Source: a bacterium (GTDB taxonomy: Bacteria; UBP6; UBA1177). From it: a stretch of 64,000 nt of DNA. This document shows positions 1-9,570 of this stretch, piece by piece. Made by a program: the position numbers and the translations under genes. The notes beneath the pieces are model-generated. The model did not search any database, was not told where the DNA came from, and saw nothing but the letters and a program-made list of their open reading frames with translations. Position 1 is the first letter of the stretch; each line of letters begins with the position of its first letter. The stretch covers positions 25,553 through 89,552 of the forward strand of contig JAKLDO010000002.1 in assembly GCA_022703485.1 (NCBI GenBank), read 5' to 3'.

Positions 1-1108
1 AGAAATCATCAATAAAAGGGCAGTTTATTATTATTCCCATTAATTCTGAGATCGTAGGCATACGCCATTCGGAAAAACCTCCCTCATCCAGTGTATCACA
101 GTAAAGAGAAGCATCTTCCCAGCTCATCGGAGATGTTGAAAGAAGTGACCATTTTTCATCTGTTTTTTCAAGTATGCATAAACCGGCTTCATTGAAAACA
201 TATCCTTCTTCACATATAAATCTGCATTCTTTTTCAGACTGCTCTTCATTATAAGATCCTGCGGCGGTCGGAATCCACTGTATCCCGTCCCATTTCTGAA
301 TGATTCTGTTTGCACTGTTCCATATCCCGTGTTCAGGAAGATCTTCGCAGGAGACTGTCCTTTCTGTTCCGGGTTCCGTTCTGATACAGATCACATCAGC
401 ATAATCAACAGTATTATGATCCTCGTCTAAAACTCCTCTTTTTCCCAATCCGCCAGTAGTGAAATCAACGGCCCACACAAAATAATTATCGACCGGAGTT
501 GCCGACCATAATGTCCACAAAGTATCTATCTTTGAATACTCACCGCCTTCTTCACAGCCATGGCACGGATCATCGAAACAGAAAATATCCGGACAGTATT
601 CCGTTACTTTACAGTCTCCGCCGCTTTTTGTACTGTCGCAGTTTCTGATCAAAGTTCTCAGTTCCGAAATTGACGGAAGTCTCCAGTCAGTAAAGCCTCT
701 TTCTTCAAGGCTTTCACAATGATCCAAAGCCGAGTTGAACGACATCTGTTCATAATGTCTGCTCGTATCAGACCATACGCCGCTTAAATTTTCATCAGTA
801 CAGACACTGCCGCTATATTCAAAACCTTTTTTACATTTAAACCTGCATTCTGTCGTACTCGGCTCTTCATTATACCTTCCTATTTCAGACGGTGTCCACC
901 CGAACCATTCGCCATTAAAAACCTGATCTATTTTTTCCGCTGTGTTCCAAAATGCATTTTCTGGAAGTCCTACACAAGGTTCATCAAATCTTTCCTGTGT
1001 TTCGTATGGATCGGATACACAGCCGCCTCCGAAGAAAGAGTCGCATGCATTCAGGGAAAAGACCAGAACAGCCATGAAGGCAATTTTAAAAACCGCATCC
1101 CTTTTCAT
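1..1108 (-). CDS. DUF1566-domain lipoprotein, 3' end outside the window
   Basis: An open frame runs from ATG at 1108 to the left edge without a stop (about 369 codons), so the gene is partial. A GAGG ribosome site lies just upstream of the ATG. The N-terminus is a lipoprotein signal (VLVFSLNAC lipobox, mature Cys about residue 26). Two DUF1566 (Fib_succ_major/Lcl C-terminal type) modules can be read, each with the family signature DWRLP-x-x-SEL or EWRMP-x-x-SEL, Trp-rich segments and paired Cys. The modules are separated by short Cys-containing stretches (TTECRFKCKKGF, EKECRFICEEGY). Such domains occur in surface-exposed or secreted proteins and no enzymatic role is known. Three proteins at 21835-29416 carry the same domain. 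It is transcribed divergently from the 1248 gene. Confidence 0.85.
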   Translation of the reverse strand, partial: MKRDAVFKIAFMAVLVFSLNACDSFFGGGCVSDPYETQERFDEPCVGLPENAFWNTAEKIDQVFNGEWFGWTPSEIGRYNEEPSTTECRFKCKKGFEYSGSVCTDENLSGVWSDTSRHYEQMSFNSALDHCESLEERGFTDWRLPSISELRTLIRNCDSTKSGGDCKVTEYCPDIFCFDDPCHGCEEGGEYSKIDTLWTLWSATPVDNYFVWAVDFTTGGLGKRGVLDEDHNTVDYADVICIRTEPGTERTVSCEDLPEHGIWNSANRIIQKWDGIQWIPTAAGSYNEEQSEKECRFICEEGYVFNEAGLCILEKTDEKWSLLSTSPMSWEDASLYCDTLDEGGFSEWRMPTISELMGIIINCPFIDDF

Positions 1109-1183
1109 TATCAGTCCTCTTTTTTTATTTACATCCTAAATTATCGCTAAATTATAAAAAAAACAAATGATTTTTAAGCCTGC

Positions 1184-1211
1184 TTGACTATTTTATTCCG
1201 TAATCTATCAT
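1184..1211 (+). promoter_or_regulatory. Candidate sigma70-type promoter for the 1248 gene
   Basis: TTGACT at 1184-1189 and TATCAT at 1206-1211 are separated by 16 bp, 37 bp upstream of the start codon. This is pattern recognition only. Confidence 0.45.
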
Positions 1212-1247
1212 TTCTGACGGGTTCATATTTAAATTAAGGAGTGAAAA

Positions 1248-2183
1248 ATGAAACTTCTGCTTGTAATCGTAATGACTTTGTTTCTTGTTTCCTGCAGTGG
1301 AGATGCGGTCAATTCCGCCGCTTCAGGCTCAAGAGACACGCTTGTGACCGAAATGAGCTGTGCCGCTTCGCAGTTCTCGCCTGACTCAAGGTACATCGCG
1401 TGGGGCGGAGAAAAGTTCAAGGGTCTTTTCGTGAAAGATCTTACTTCAGGAACTATCACAAAAATCTCTGATGCAGACGGTGCAGGATGGAAGTTCAGCT
1501 GGGCGCCGGACAGTTCAGGTATCGCTTTCCGCGAAAGCATAACTTCGGGTTCAGATCAGTTTTTCAGGATACAGAAAAGGTATCTTGATAAAAACATGAA
1601 CGAGCTTGTAGGTGAATTTGAGAATACTGTGTGGCCTCCGCTCTGGAGAGATTCGATATATTCCGTGGATACTGTAAAAATATCGAACATCTCACTTGCA
1701 CTGAAGCCGTCACTGTCGCTTAAAACAGCTGTAGATCCTCTTAAATACAACGCTTTCACATCTTCAGGCAGGGTTTCCATCATAAACATTCAGGACGGAT
1801 CGCTCATTAATTTCAATGATGGAACGCACTCCCCATCAATTTCACCGGATGGAAGGAAACTGCTTTATATCGAGCTTGATACAATAAAAGTATATGACAC
1901 CATTTCCGCTTCGACCGTAACGATAGGCAGGGGTTCATCAGCTTCGTGGGCAGGAAATTCAAGGATAGTTTACACCTTTACTGCCGATGACGGACGGAAT
2001 GTGACATATTCCGAAGTGCGGGTCTTTGATCTGAAAAACAGAAGATCCGAAGCAATACCTGTTGAGGCTGGGAGGATACCGCTATTCCCTTCGCTGTCAT
2101 CCAACGGATCGCTCGCATACACCGACAGTGTTTCCGGCCGTCTTTTCATCACTTCAGCGAATGATAACGGAGGTGTAAAATGA
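1248..2183 (+). CDS. TolB-like beta-propeller lipoprotein
   Basis: The 311-residue protein has a clear lipobox (LFLVSC, mature Cys about 16). It then has repeated segments of the WD40-like/PD40 (TolB propeller) kind, such as FSPDSRYIAWGG, FSWAPDSSGIAFRES and ISPDGRKLLYIE. It is probably membrane-anchored in the periplasm or at the outer membrane and binds another protein; it is not TolB itself, which is longer and has a separate N-terminal domain. AAGGAG precedes the ATG at 1248. Its stop overlaps the start of the amidase gene by 4 bp (ATGA), so the two are translationally coupled. Confidence 0.8.
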   Translation: MKLLLVIVMTLFLVSCSGDAVNSAASGSRDTLVTEMSCAASQFSPDSRYIAWGGEKFKGLFVKDLTSGTITKISDADGAGWKFSWAPDSSGIAFRESITSGSDQFFRIQKRYLDKNMNELVGEFENTVWPPLWRDSIYSVDTVKISNISLALKPSLSLKTAVDPLKYNAFTSSGRVSIINIQDGSLINFNDGTHSPSISPDGRKLLYIELDTIKVYDTISASTVTIGRGSSASWAGNSRIVYTFTADDGRNVTYSEVRVFDLKNRRSEAIPVEAGRIPLFPSLSSNGSLAYTDSVSGRLFITSANDNGGVK

Positions 2184-3880
2184 GAATAAGATCGATCACT
2201 TACACACTTTTTGCACTTTTACTTCTCACTTCCGGACTTTCAGCAACCCTTTCAGGAAAAAAGATATGCGTAGATCCCGGACACGGAGGAAGTGACCCGG
2301 GAGCAACAGGCATCAACGGTTCGACACTACCTGACGAAGCGGATCTCGTGCTTGACATCGACCAGAGGTTCAGTTCGATGCTGACCGCTGACAGCGCGAC
2401 AGTAATAATGACCCGTAACGATGATGTCGAGATATCACTTGATAACAGAGTGGCCATAGCAAATGACAACAGTGTTAACATTTTTGTCTCCACACACCTG
2501 AATTCATACAGTGACCCTGCGGCAAACGGTACAGAAACCTATGCTTATCAGGCAGGCGGCAATGGAGAAACCCTTGCGACAAAGATCCAGAACGAACTTA
2601 TTGATCATGTGGGAAGGTTCAACCGCGGAGTTAAATTTGCGGGATATTATGTCATTAAGTACACCAACATGCCGGCGGCCCTTTCGGAAGGATTGTTTGT
2701 TTCCAACACTGCAGAATTCAATCTTATTTCACAATCTGACACCAGACAGGAACATGCCTTGGCGCTCTATCATGCTGTGTGCAGTTATTACGGTGTAACT
2801 CCGATGGACGATCCGGGGACAGGCGAAGATCCGGGAAATGTCAAAGGGTTCGTCTATAACGCGACTAAGGGCGAAAATGTCGAAGGGAACAGGATAGCAG
2901 GAGCCGACTGCAACCTTTCAAACACAGAGAACAGCTATGATGCAGTCTCTTCCTCAACAGGACTTTTCAGTTTTACAAATGTCGTTCCGGGAGACTACAC
3001 ACTTACAATTGAAAAGACCGGTTTCACGACAGCTTCAAAAAGCGTTACCGTGACAAGCGGTGCCGACACATGGGCTTCCACAGGCATCGAGGAATCGGGC
3101 GGCAGTGAAACGGCATGGCTCAAAGGATTTGTCTTTAATGAATCTACAGGTCTTGGAAATGTGGCAGAGAACAGGATAGCCGATGCGGTCTGCGTACTTA
3201 AAAATAAAACAACGAATGCAGAGGTCACGGTAAATTCGGATGCATCCGGTCTTTTCAGGTTCAACGACCTTGAAACCGGTGAATATTCTCTTGCCATTTC
3301 AAAGACGGGGTTTACGGCAAGAACTGTTGATATCACCATTATCGCCGGCGAGAACTGGGCATCGACCGGTATTTTCGAGGAAGGCGCAATCGAACTCGGA
3401 AGTCTTACCGGTGTCATCACATCAGCGGATACTTCTTCTCCCGTGGAAAACGCTCTGTGCGTTCTCACTTCAAAGACTTCGGGAGATCCTTTCAGCGTAA
3501 ACAGCGATGGAACCGGTACTTATATTTTCGAGAACATGGCAGCTGGAGACTATTCTCTTACTGTCAAAGCTTCCGGATTCAATGACTGGACAGGCGACAT
3601 AACGATCGTTTCAGGTGTTCAGTCAGTAAAAGATGTTGAACTTGAGACAGCAGAGACCGCTGAAGATTCAGACATCACTTCAGATTCAGAGATAACACCT
3701 GACAACGAAACCGAAGACTCAGACAGTTCAATGACCGACAATGAACAGCCCGACACAGATGAAACTCCCGTATTCCCTGACGATGAAACAACTGACAGCG
3801 GCATCACAACAGATGCTGACTGGGCTGATATCGGAATCGAAGAAGAGACCGGCTGTTCCTGCGCCGTGGTGGGTTTCTAA
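2180..3880 (+). CDS. N-acetylmuramoyl-L-alanine amidase with carboxypeptidase-regulatory-like repeats
   Basis: Secreted Amidase_3 (AmiC-type) zinc amidase that cleaves the lactyl-amide bond between MurNAc and the stem peptide. After a signal peptide (about residues 1-22) the catalytic domain shows VDPGHGG (His35), Glu53, VSTHLNSY (His106) and the catalytic Glu170 in ALSEGLFVSN. The zinc ligands and catalytic glutamate are therefore all present. Residues about 220-490 hold three carboxypeptidase-regulatory-like beta-sandwich repeats (GDYTLTIEKTGF, GEYSLAISKTGF, GDYSLTVKASGF). An acidic Ser/Thr/Asp/Glu linker follows, and the protein ends in TGCSCAVVGF. That Cys-x-Cys tail resembles the end of the thrombospondin-repeat protein at 29487 and may be a sorting signal. 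Longer than plain AmiC proteins because of the repeats and linker. Confidence 0.9.
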   Translation: MRIRSITYTLFALLLLTSGLSATLSGKKICVDPGHGGSDPGATGINGSTLPDEADLVLDIDQRFSSMLTADSATVIMTRNDDVEISLDNRVAIANDNSVNIFVSTHLNSYSDPAANGTETYAYQAGGNGETLATKIQNELIDHVGRFNRGVKFAGYYVIKYTNMPAALSEGLFVSNTAEFNLISQSDTRQEHALALYHAVCSYYGVTPMDDPGTGEDPGNVKGFVYNATKGENVEGNRIAGADCNLSNTENSYDAVSSSTGLFSFTNVVPGDYTLTIEKTGFTTASKSVTVTSGADTWASTGIEESGGSETAWLKGFVFNESTGLGNVAENRIADAVCVLKNKTTNAEVTVNSDASGLFRFNDLETGEYSLAISKTGFTARTVDITIIAGENWASTGIFEEGAIELGSLTGVITSADTSSPVENALCVLTSKTSGDPFSVNSDGTGTYIFENMAAGDYSLTVKASGFNDWTGDITIVSGVQSVKDVELETAETAEDSDITSDSEITPDNETEDSDSSMTDNEQPDTDETPVFPDDETTDSGITTDADWADIGIEEETGCSCAVVGF

Positions 3881-3890
3881 GGATTTATTT

Positions 3891-4877
3891 CTACTTTTTA
3901 ACATTCCTCACAGCTTTTTTTAATTGATCAATACTCGGAAGTTTCGGCTTGTAAGTTGCAATGAATATTTTTTCCTCAAGTCCGCCAAGAGCGTATTGCA
4001 CTTCTTCCATTCCTGTTTCAGAACATATTATCAGTCCGATGGTCTCTTTTTCATGTTCGTACTGGCGGTTAAGCCTGAAATAATTCACATATTTATTCAT
4101 CTGACCGACATCTCTTGCATCAAGTTTCCGTGTTTTAAGTTCAACCAGAATATTGCACGGAATCCCTTTGTGATAGAGCAGAAGGTCAATGTAGTGGACA
4201 GTTGCGTCAATTTTTATGGGAACCTGCCTTGCAACAAAACAGAAATCGGTGCCGAGCTCGTTTAAAAATGCTTCGACATGGTATATCAAACTGTTTTCGA
4301 GCTCTTTTTCATTTTGGGGATATTTTATAAAACCGAGATCATAGCTTCCTTTGAAAATTTCAAGCTGAGAAGTGCGAGAAACAAGCTTCCTTCTTTGAGA
4401 GATTTTTTTTTCTTCAGGTGTTGTTTTTTCATAAAGTTGACCATTTATCTGATGTTTTAATTCTCTTGTGCTCCATGAATAAGCAATAATCTTTTCCTGG
4501 TAGAAGTTTCTTTTTTCCGGATTTTCGATATCAACAAGCACTGAGTAATGAGTCCAAGATAATTGTGGCATCACTGCCCCCACAATTGGATAAAGTCTAA
4601 AAAACCTAATGATTCTATACAGTTCTCTTTTGTCGATGTCAAGGTCGCTAGAAATATGGTCTACAAGATATTTCCCGTAATCCGCACGGTCTTGACTGTT
4701 AAATTTCTCGCGGACAATCCTTTCCCCGATCTGCCAGTATGTCTGAACTTTTATATTGTCAACGGCTTTATATGCCTTTGCCTGACCGTTACCGAGAATG
4801 CTTTTCAGTTCATTGAGAAGGTTTCTGTAATTCTCTTCTTTGCTGACCGCAATTGATGAATCGGTTGGTTTTTCCAT
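3891..4877 (-). CDS. YhcG/DUF1016-family PD-(D/E)XK nuclease
   Basis: A 328-residue protein of the DUF1016 (YhcG) family. It has an N-terminal helical DUF1016_N domain (YWQIGERIVREKF, LSWTHYSVLVDIENPEKRNFY) and a C-terminal PD-(D/E)XK nuclease-like domain (DLLLYHKGIPCNILVELKTR, with the ELK triad). Family members lie in accessory and defence-like regions and are thought to act on DNA, but the role is not established. The stop is 11 bp from the stop of the convergent amidase gene. The ribosome site is weak (GAGAAAAG). Confidence 0.88.
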   Translation of the reverse strand: MEKPTDSSIAVSKEENYRNLLNELKSILGNGQAKAYKAVDNIKVQTYWQIGERIVREKFNSQDRADYGKYLVDHISSDLDIDKRELYRIIRFFRLYPIVGAVMPQLSWTHYSVLVDIENPEKRNFYQEKIIAYSWSTRELKHQINGQLYEKTTPEEKKISQRRKLVSRTSQLEIFKGSYDLGFIKYPQNEKELENSLIYHVEAFLNELGTDFCFVARQVPIKIDATVHYIDLLLYHKGIPCNILVELKTRKLDARDVGQMNKYVNYFRLNRQYEHEKETIGLIICSETGMEEVQYALGGLEEKIFIATYKPKLPSIDQLKKAVRNVKK

Positions 4878-4953
4878 TTGCTTTTCTCTAAACCCACACT
4901 CAAATCATCATTAAACTCCGTAAAATATAGCAACCTGAAATGTTTCCGTCAAA

Positions 4954-5847
4954 TTATTTTAAGTTTGGTTCGACGCCTTCATTTTTCTTCCTGAACTTGA
5001 AAAATCTTGAGAAGGGGAAGAAATAAAGGACAAGTGCGGCGTAAAGTATGTAGCTGTGGAGTCCTGCTCCGCCCATGAATGCGATTATGAAGATCATCAT
5101 GTGCATTTTGATGACATTTTTGTATGGTCCGAGGAACATGTCGCCCTTTTTTGCACTGAATGCGTCTATTATCTCGCCTGTTTTTGAGACTGCGCTTGTG
5201 GCAATGAACGGCCAGTATGATAAAAAAGAGACCTCAATGAATGTGAAGAACAAACTGAAAGTCCCTTCTATGCTCTTTCCGAAAGGCGTTTCTCCTGTCA
5301 GCGGAAAGAATCCGTTAAGAAAAATGCTGTGAACGAAATGAAATCCGCCGAAATGCACTGTGAAAAAAACGAGCATGAATACCGTTGCCGGAAGATTTAT
5401 CACCAGGCTGAAAAAAAACCTCACTATCCATGACTCACCGTGATGACCCGTCTTGAACCTGATTACCGCAAAAAGTACGCTCAGACCTACAAAAAGTGCA
5501 TAAATAAGTGTTATTTTTGACAGTCCGAAGAATCCGAGCACGGGCAGAAGAAAGAACACCGCCATTGCCGCACCTGTGTTCTGAAGCTTCTTCGGATCAG
5601 GTTTAAGTCCGTTTTCATCATGATCTTCACCGCCGCCGCTCTCATCGGCCATCCTTCCGTGAAAAAGGTTCCCCGCCATTCCAGTGAGTATCGTGAAATA
5701 ACCTATCGTGAGACTTGATATCCACAGGCTCCACAGAAGATCCTTCGCCGTCCATGCAAAGTGGAATGCAAAGAAAATGGTCAGAACAAAAGAGCCGAGT
5801 TCAAGGATGAACGAAAAACTGTCTGATATGAACCGTTTCTCTTCCAT
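4954..5847 (-). CDS. Polytopic membrane protein, DUF6498-like
   Basis: A 297-residue integral membrane protein with about seven hydrophobic segments. A charged loop rich in Asp/Glu/His follows the second (about residues 66-85). It resembles DUF6498-type proteins, whose function is unknown; this family name is from memory. The start codon directly abuts the stop of the acyl-CoA ligase gene (5848), so the two are co-transcribed. A link to lipid metabolism is inference from position only. Confidence 0.7.
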   Translation of the reverse strand: MEEKRFISDSFSFILELGSFVLTIFFAFHFAWTAKDLLWSLWISSLTIGYFTILTGMAGNLFHGRMADESGGGEDHDENGLKPDPKKLQNTGAAMAVFFLLPVLGFFGLSKITLIYALFVGLSVLFAVIRFKTGHHGESWIVRFFFSLVINLPATVFMLVFFTVHFGGFHFVHSIFLNGFFPLTGETPFGKSIEGTFSLFFTFIEVSFLSYWPFIATSAVSKTGEIIDAFSAKKGDMFLGPYKNVIKMHMMIFIIAFMGGAGLHSYILYAALVLYFFPFSRFFKFRKKNEGVEPNLK

Positions 5848-7518
5848 TTATTTCTTTTCAGGACTTACCAGAGATGTATAAAGTCTTCTTTTTATCTTTT
5901 TTGTAGAGGTCTTTTCGAATTCTTCGGGATATGTCCTTATTTCGGAGACTTTGGCAAATGAAGGAAGTGTTTCATTGAGTTTCGTACGGTTCTGTGCCAT
6001 TATCTCTACAAGCTGTTCTTCCGTTATTCCGTTTTTCTGCATCTTCTCCTTGTCAGGATATACAAAGGCTACAAGTATCCCCTCACCTGCATCGAGCACA
6101 AGTGATTCAACGACATAAGGCATGAAATTTATTTTAGCCTCGATCTCTTCAGGATATATGTTCTGGCCTGATGAAGAAAGTATCATGTTCTTGGACCTTC
6201 CGCTTATGAAAATGAAACCGTCACGGTCAATGTAGCCGAGATCTCCGGTATGGAGCCAGCCGTCCTCATCTATCGCTTCTTTTGTCTGCTCCGGCATCTT
6301 GTAATAGCCGTCCATCACATTCTCGCCTTTAACACAGATCTCTCCGACACCTTTCTCATCCGGACTGTCAATTCTGACAGTAAGATAGTTTATCGCCTTT
6401 CCGCAGCTTCCCACCGGCCTTCCCTTGTAGTAATCGGCATAACTTATAAGAGGTCCGCATTCTGTCATTCCGTAACCGACAGTGACTTTGACGCCTGCTC
6501 TCATGAAAAGGTCCTCTATCTCATAGTTGAACGCCGCTCCGCCCACTATTATTTCGTAATGTGTTCCGCCGAAAGCGTCATTTATCCCCTTACCTATCTT
6601 TTTAAGCACGATCTTGTTGAGAACAGGTGTCTTGAGAAGTATTTTCATCCTCTTTGATTCAAGGAGAGGCATGATCCTGGCCCTGTAGATCTTTTCAAGT
6701 ATCAGAGGAACTGCGAATATAACGACCGGACGGACCTCTTCAAAGGCTTTGAGTATTATTTTCGGAGTCGGGATCTTTGAAAGGAATGTTATGTGGCACC
6801 CTTTTACAAACGGGCTAAGAAAGTCAAAAGCACATCCGAAACAGTGTGCAAGCGGCAGGAAAGAGAGCACTCTGGAATCATCTTTGACCGGCAGATTATC
6901 AAGAAAGAACTGGACATTCGCCATCAGGCAGTTGTGAGAAAGCATAACCCCTTTTGAAAAACCGGTGGTTCCTGAAGTGTAGACTATCGAGGCGAGCTTT
7001 TCCCCGCCGGTCTTTTTGAAAGATATCTGTTCGCGTGTGACCTGAGCCTGTTTCTTAAAATCGTTGACCGCTACCAGTATTCTGGTCTCGAGCCCTTTTT
7101 CATATGCATGGTAGACCGCAAAAGTGTCAAGGTTGAATATCGCTTTGAGCCCTTCAAGCTTAACATCTTCGATCCTTTCATATATTGATTCACTTGCAAA
7201 AAGGAGCTTGGACTCTGAATGGTTCACGATGTGGTGTATCTCATCAACTGCAAAATCGGTAAGTATCGGAACGATCACTGCACCGTATGATACTGCGGCG
7301 AGATATGTAACTGCCCAGTTAGCGCTGTTCTTTCCTGCAAGTGCTATCTTGTCGCCCTCGGCTATTCTGCATTCCTCGAATATCGTGTGAAGCTCCTTGA
7401 TGAGGCTTGCCACTTCTCCGAAAGTTAAAGGGTCTTTTTCATAATCACTGAAACACGGTCTTTCCCAGTTCCTTTTCACAGTGCTTTCGAACGCGTTTAC
7501 AAGGTTCTCCTTAAGCAT
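5848..7518 (-). CDS. AMP-dependent acyl-CoA/acyl-ACP ligase
   Basis: A 556-residue ANL-superfamily adenylate-forming enzyme that activates a carboxylic acid, probably a fatty acid, with ATP. Visible motifs in order are the P-loop YTSGTTGFSKGV (about 180), YGMTECGP (about 348), the hinge and ATP-binding TGDLGYIDRDGFIFISGR (about 420), and the C-terminal catalytic Lys region STKKIKRR. Length and motifs fit long-chain fatty-acid-CoA ligases. The acceptor (CoA or carrier protein) cannot be read from sequence. A strong AGGAGGG site precedes the ATG. First gene of a two-gene unit with the 4954 membrane protein. Confidence 0.9.
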   Translation of the reverse strand: MLKENLVNAFESTVKRNWERPCFSDYEKDPLTFGEVASLIKELHTIFEECRIAEGDKIALAGKNSANWAVTYLAAVSYGAVIVPILTDFAVDEIHHIVNHSESKLLFASESIYERIEDVKLEGLKAIFNLDTFAVYHAYEKGLETRILVAVNDFKKQAQVTREQISFKKTGGEKLASIVYTSGTTGFSKGVMLSHNCLMANVQFFLDNLPVKDDSRVLSFLPLAHCFGCAFDFLSPFVKGCHITFLSKIPTPKIILKAFEEVRPVVIFAVPLILEKIYRARIMPLLESKRMKILLKTPVLNKIVLKKIGKGINDAFGGTHYEIIVGGAAFNYEIEDLFMRAGVKVTVGYGMTECGPLISYADYYKGRPVGSCGKAINYLTVRIDSPDEKGVGEICVKGENVMDGYYKMPEQTKEAIDEDGWLHTGDLGYIDRDGFIFISGRSKNMILSSSGQNIYPEEIEAKINFMPYVVESLVLDAGEGILVAFVYPDKEKMQKNGITEEQLVEIMAQNRTKLNETLPSFAKVSEIRTYPEEFEKTSTKKIKRRLYTSLVSPEKK

Positions 7519-7586
7519 TCATCCCTCCTGAAACAAAATGACACTGAAGTCTATATAAAACCGGATATAAAATCAACAGTTCAGAT

Positions 7587-9506
7587 CTAAAGTCCGATCT
7601 CATTCTTAAAACGGACGATATCCTCTTTTTTCCCCGCAGTTATGAGATCATCCCCAGGCTGAAGGCTTCTTGAAGGGCATATTGTGCTTTTTGTGCTTCC
7701 CTTCTCCCTCACAGCAAGAACGAGAATATTGAACCTCTCTCTGAGTCTCAGGTCGATAATGGTCCTGTTCCACATAGAAGGTGTTGATCTAACGGTCTCA
7801 ATGACAAACTCATCCTCGAGCAGTATGTGCTGATTCCCGGCATCTGTACATTTCTGAACAGTTTTAAGAAGACTTCCTTTGGAAAGTATCTCCCTGTTGT
7901 AGAAGTCTATCAGGTCGTGCTCATGTATCGTTCCGGCAGGTTCGCCTTTTTCATCGACAGCGACAAGTCCTGTGATACCTTTTTCAGTCATCATTTTCAT
8001 TGCTTCGGTAAGGGTCGCATCCGCACTTATCTTCGGGACTGAGCTATGTATTTTAGTAAAATCATTGATCTCTCTCATGCAGAGACGGACACTGTTTTCA
8101 GACATCACGGTGGATTCCTCGTTATCCTCCAGCGGAATACCTTCTTTGAAAAGCTGATAGTTGTATATCGAATATTTTGACATGGTTTTCGAAATCATGA
8201 CTGCAACTACCGTTGAAAGCATAAGAGCCGGCATCATGTTGTAATCCCTTGTGATCTCAAACACTATCAGAAGAGAGGAAATAGGTTCCTGAGTCGCGGC
8301 ACCGAGAAGAGCTCCTATTCCGACTGAAGCGAAGCTGAGACCTATCCCCGGGTCCATGCCGGCAAACATGACAGGAACAAGTTTCCCGAAACCGAGACCG
8401 AAAATATATCCCACAAAAAGGATAGGCAGAAAAATTCCGCCCGATGCACCGCTTGCAAAAGCTATTGAAAGAAAAAGAAGCTTGAGCACTGCAAGACCGA
8501 TCAGGAACTGCGGTGTGAAACCTCCGGCCTGTATCATTATGTCCTTACCCAGACCGAAGATCTCAGGAACGAACGGAACTGTCACAGCAAAAGGAAGAAG
8601 AAAAAGAGGAATGTGAATGAATTCAGGCAGTCTGCTTTTAAATCTGTCGAAATATACTGAATTCCTGTATGTGAGCTTTATAAGTCCAAGGCCCAGAAAT
8701 GCGTTTATCAATCCGAAGATCACAAACAGAAATATCTGGGTCCCGCTGTTTATCGGTGATGACAGAGCAAGTGCCTCATGCGGGATCACTTCATGTCCGG
8801 GAAGGAAGAATGCTCCGAAGAAGCTTGCTGTAGCCGCCGCCACAACTATCGGAGTGAGCGTTCCTATCGCATAACTGCCAAGTATGGTTTCAACCGCAAG
8901 TATCGTTCCTGCTATCGGAGCGTTGAATGCCACCGCAAGCCCTGCCGCGGCACCGCAGCCGACAAAAAGTTTTATTCTTGACACCGGCATGCTGAGAAGC
9001 TGTCCGAATGTAGAACCTACAGATGAACCTATCATTATTATCGGACCTTCACTTCCAAGCGGAATGCCTGTCCCTATCGAAAGAGCCGAAGTTATGATCT
9101 TGAAGAATGTCATCATCGGAGGCATTATACCTTTTTTAACCTTCATAAACTTCAGAAGAAGCCCTATGCCGGCACCTCCGCTTTCCCTGCTGATGTATCT
9201 GATGATGAAGCCGCTTATGAAAACACCAGAAAGTGGCAGAAGTATCTGGTAATAAAGAGGGAGCCTTTTAAATCCGGCGACGCTGTTATTTGTGTTTTCG
9301 CCAACGCAGAACATTGAAATATGGTCGATGAGCCAGTGAAAGAAAAGGAATGCACATCCTGCGGACACCCCGATAAGTATGGCGACAAATATAAGGAATG
9401 TATTTTCTTTGAGCTTGGCTTTTTCAAGAAGTTCGTTGAGCTTCGCCCTGCTTATCAGTCCTCTCACTTCAAGGCTCCATCGTCTTTTCGCTCCGAATAT
9501 AACCAT
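7587..9506 (-). CDS. ClC-family anion transporter with CBS and TrkA-C domains
   Basis: A 639-residue ClC protein. The membrane part (about residues 35-450) shows the anion-pathway motifs ESGGAGIG (about 108-115), GSEGP (gating Glu153), FNAPIAG (about 194-200) and SGASGGIFLP. The C-terminus has a CBS region (about 490-550) and a TrkA-C-like domain (about 570-639), so cytoplasmic nucleotide or ligand control is likely. By motif alignment the second glutamate of the E. coli IIEE segment (the internal proton glutamate) is Thr here (AVETILG, Thr207), so H+ coupling may be altered. The annotated ATG at 9506 has no ribosome site. A GTG at 9467 with GGAG just upstream would give a protein 13 residues shorter and is a good alternative start. 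Confidence 0.92.
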   Translation of the reverse strand: MVIFGAKRRWSLEVRGLISRAKLNELLEKAKLKENTFLIFVAILIGVSAGCAFLFFHWLIDHISMFCVGENTNNSVAGFKRLPLYYQILLPLSGVFISGFIIRYISRESGGAGIGLLLKFMKVKKGIMPPMMTFFKIITSALSIGTGIPLGSEGPIIMIGSSVGSTFGQLLSMPVSRIKLFVGCGAAAGLAVAFNAPIAGTILAVETILGSYAIGTLTPIVVAAATASFFGAFFLPGHEVIPHEALALSSPINSGTQIFLFVIFGLINAFLGLGLIKLTYRNSVYFDRFKSRLPEFIHIPLFLLPFAVTVPFVPEIFGLGKDIMIQAGGFTPQFLIGLAVLKLLFLSIAFASGASGGIFLPILFVGYIFGLGFGKLVPVMFAGMDPGIGLSFASVGIGALLGAATQEPISSLLIVFEITRDYNMMPALMLSTVVAVMISKTMSKYSIYNYQLFKEGIPLEDNEESTVMSENSVRLCMREINDFTKIHSSVPKISADATLTEAMKMMTEKGITGLVAVDEKGEPAGTIHEHDLIDFYNREILSKGSLLKTVQKCTDAGNQHILLEDEFVIETVRSTPSMWNRTIIDLRLRERFNILVLAVREKGSTKSTICPSRSLQPGDDLITAGKKEDIVRFKNEIGL

Positions 9507-9570
9507 TTTTTTTGTGTTTTGTAGTTTTATATCCTAAAACTTAATACAGATCTTATAAAAGGAGTGGAAA

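Noticed and set aside
3924..4856. Several 60-110-codon forward frames opposite the YhcG gene
   Set aside because: No ribosome sites and no family features; the reverse frame is a full, recognisable protein.
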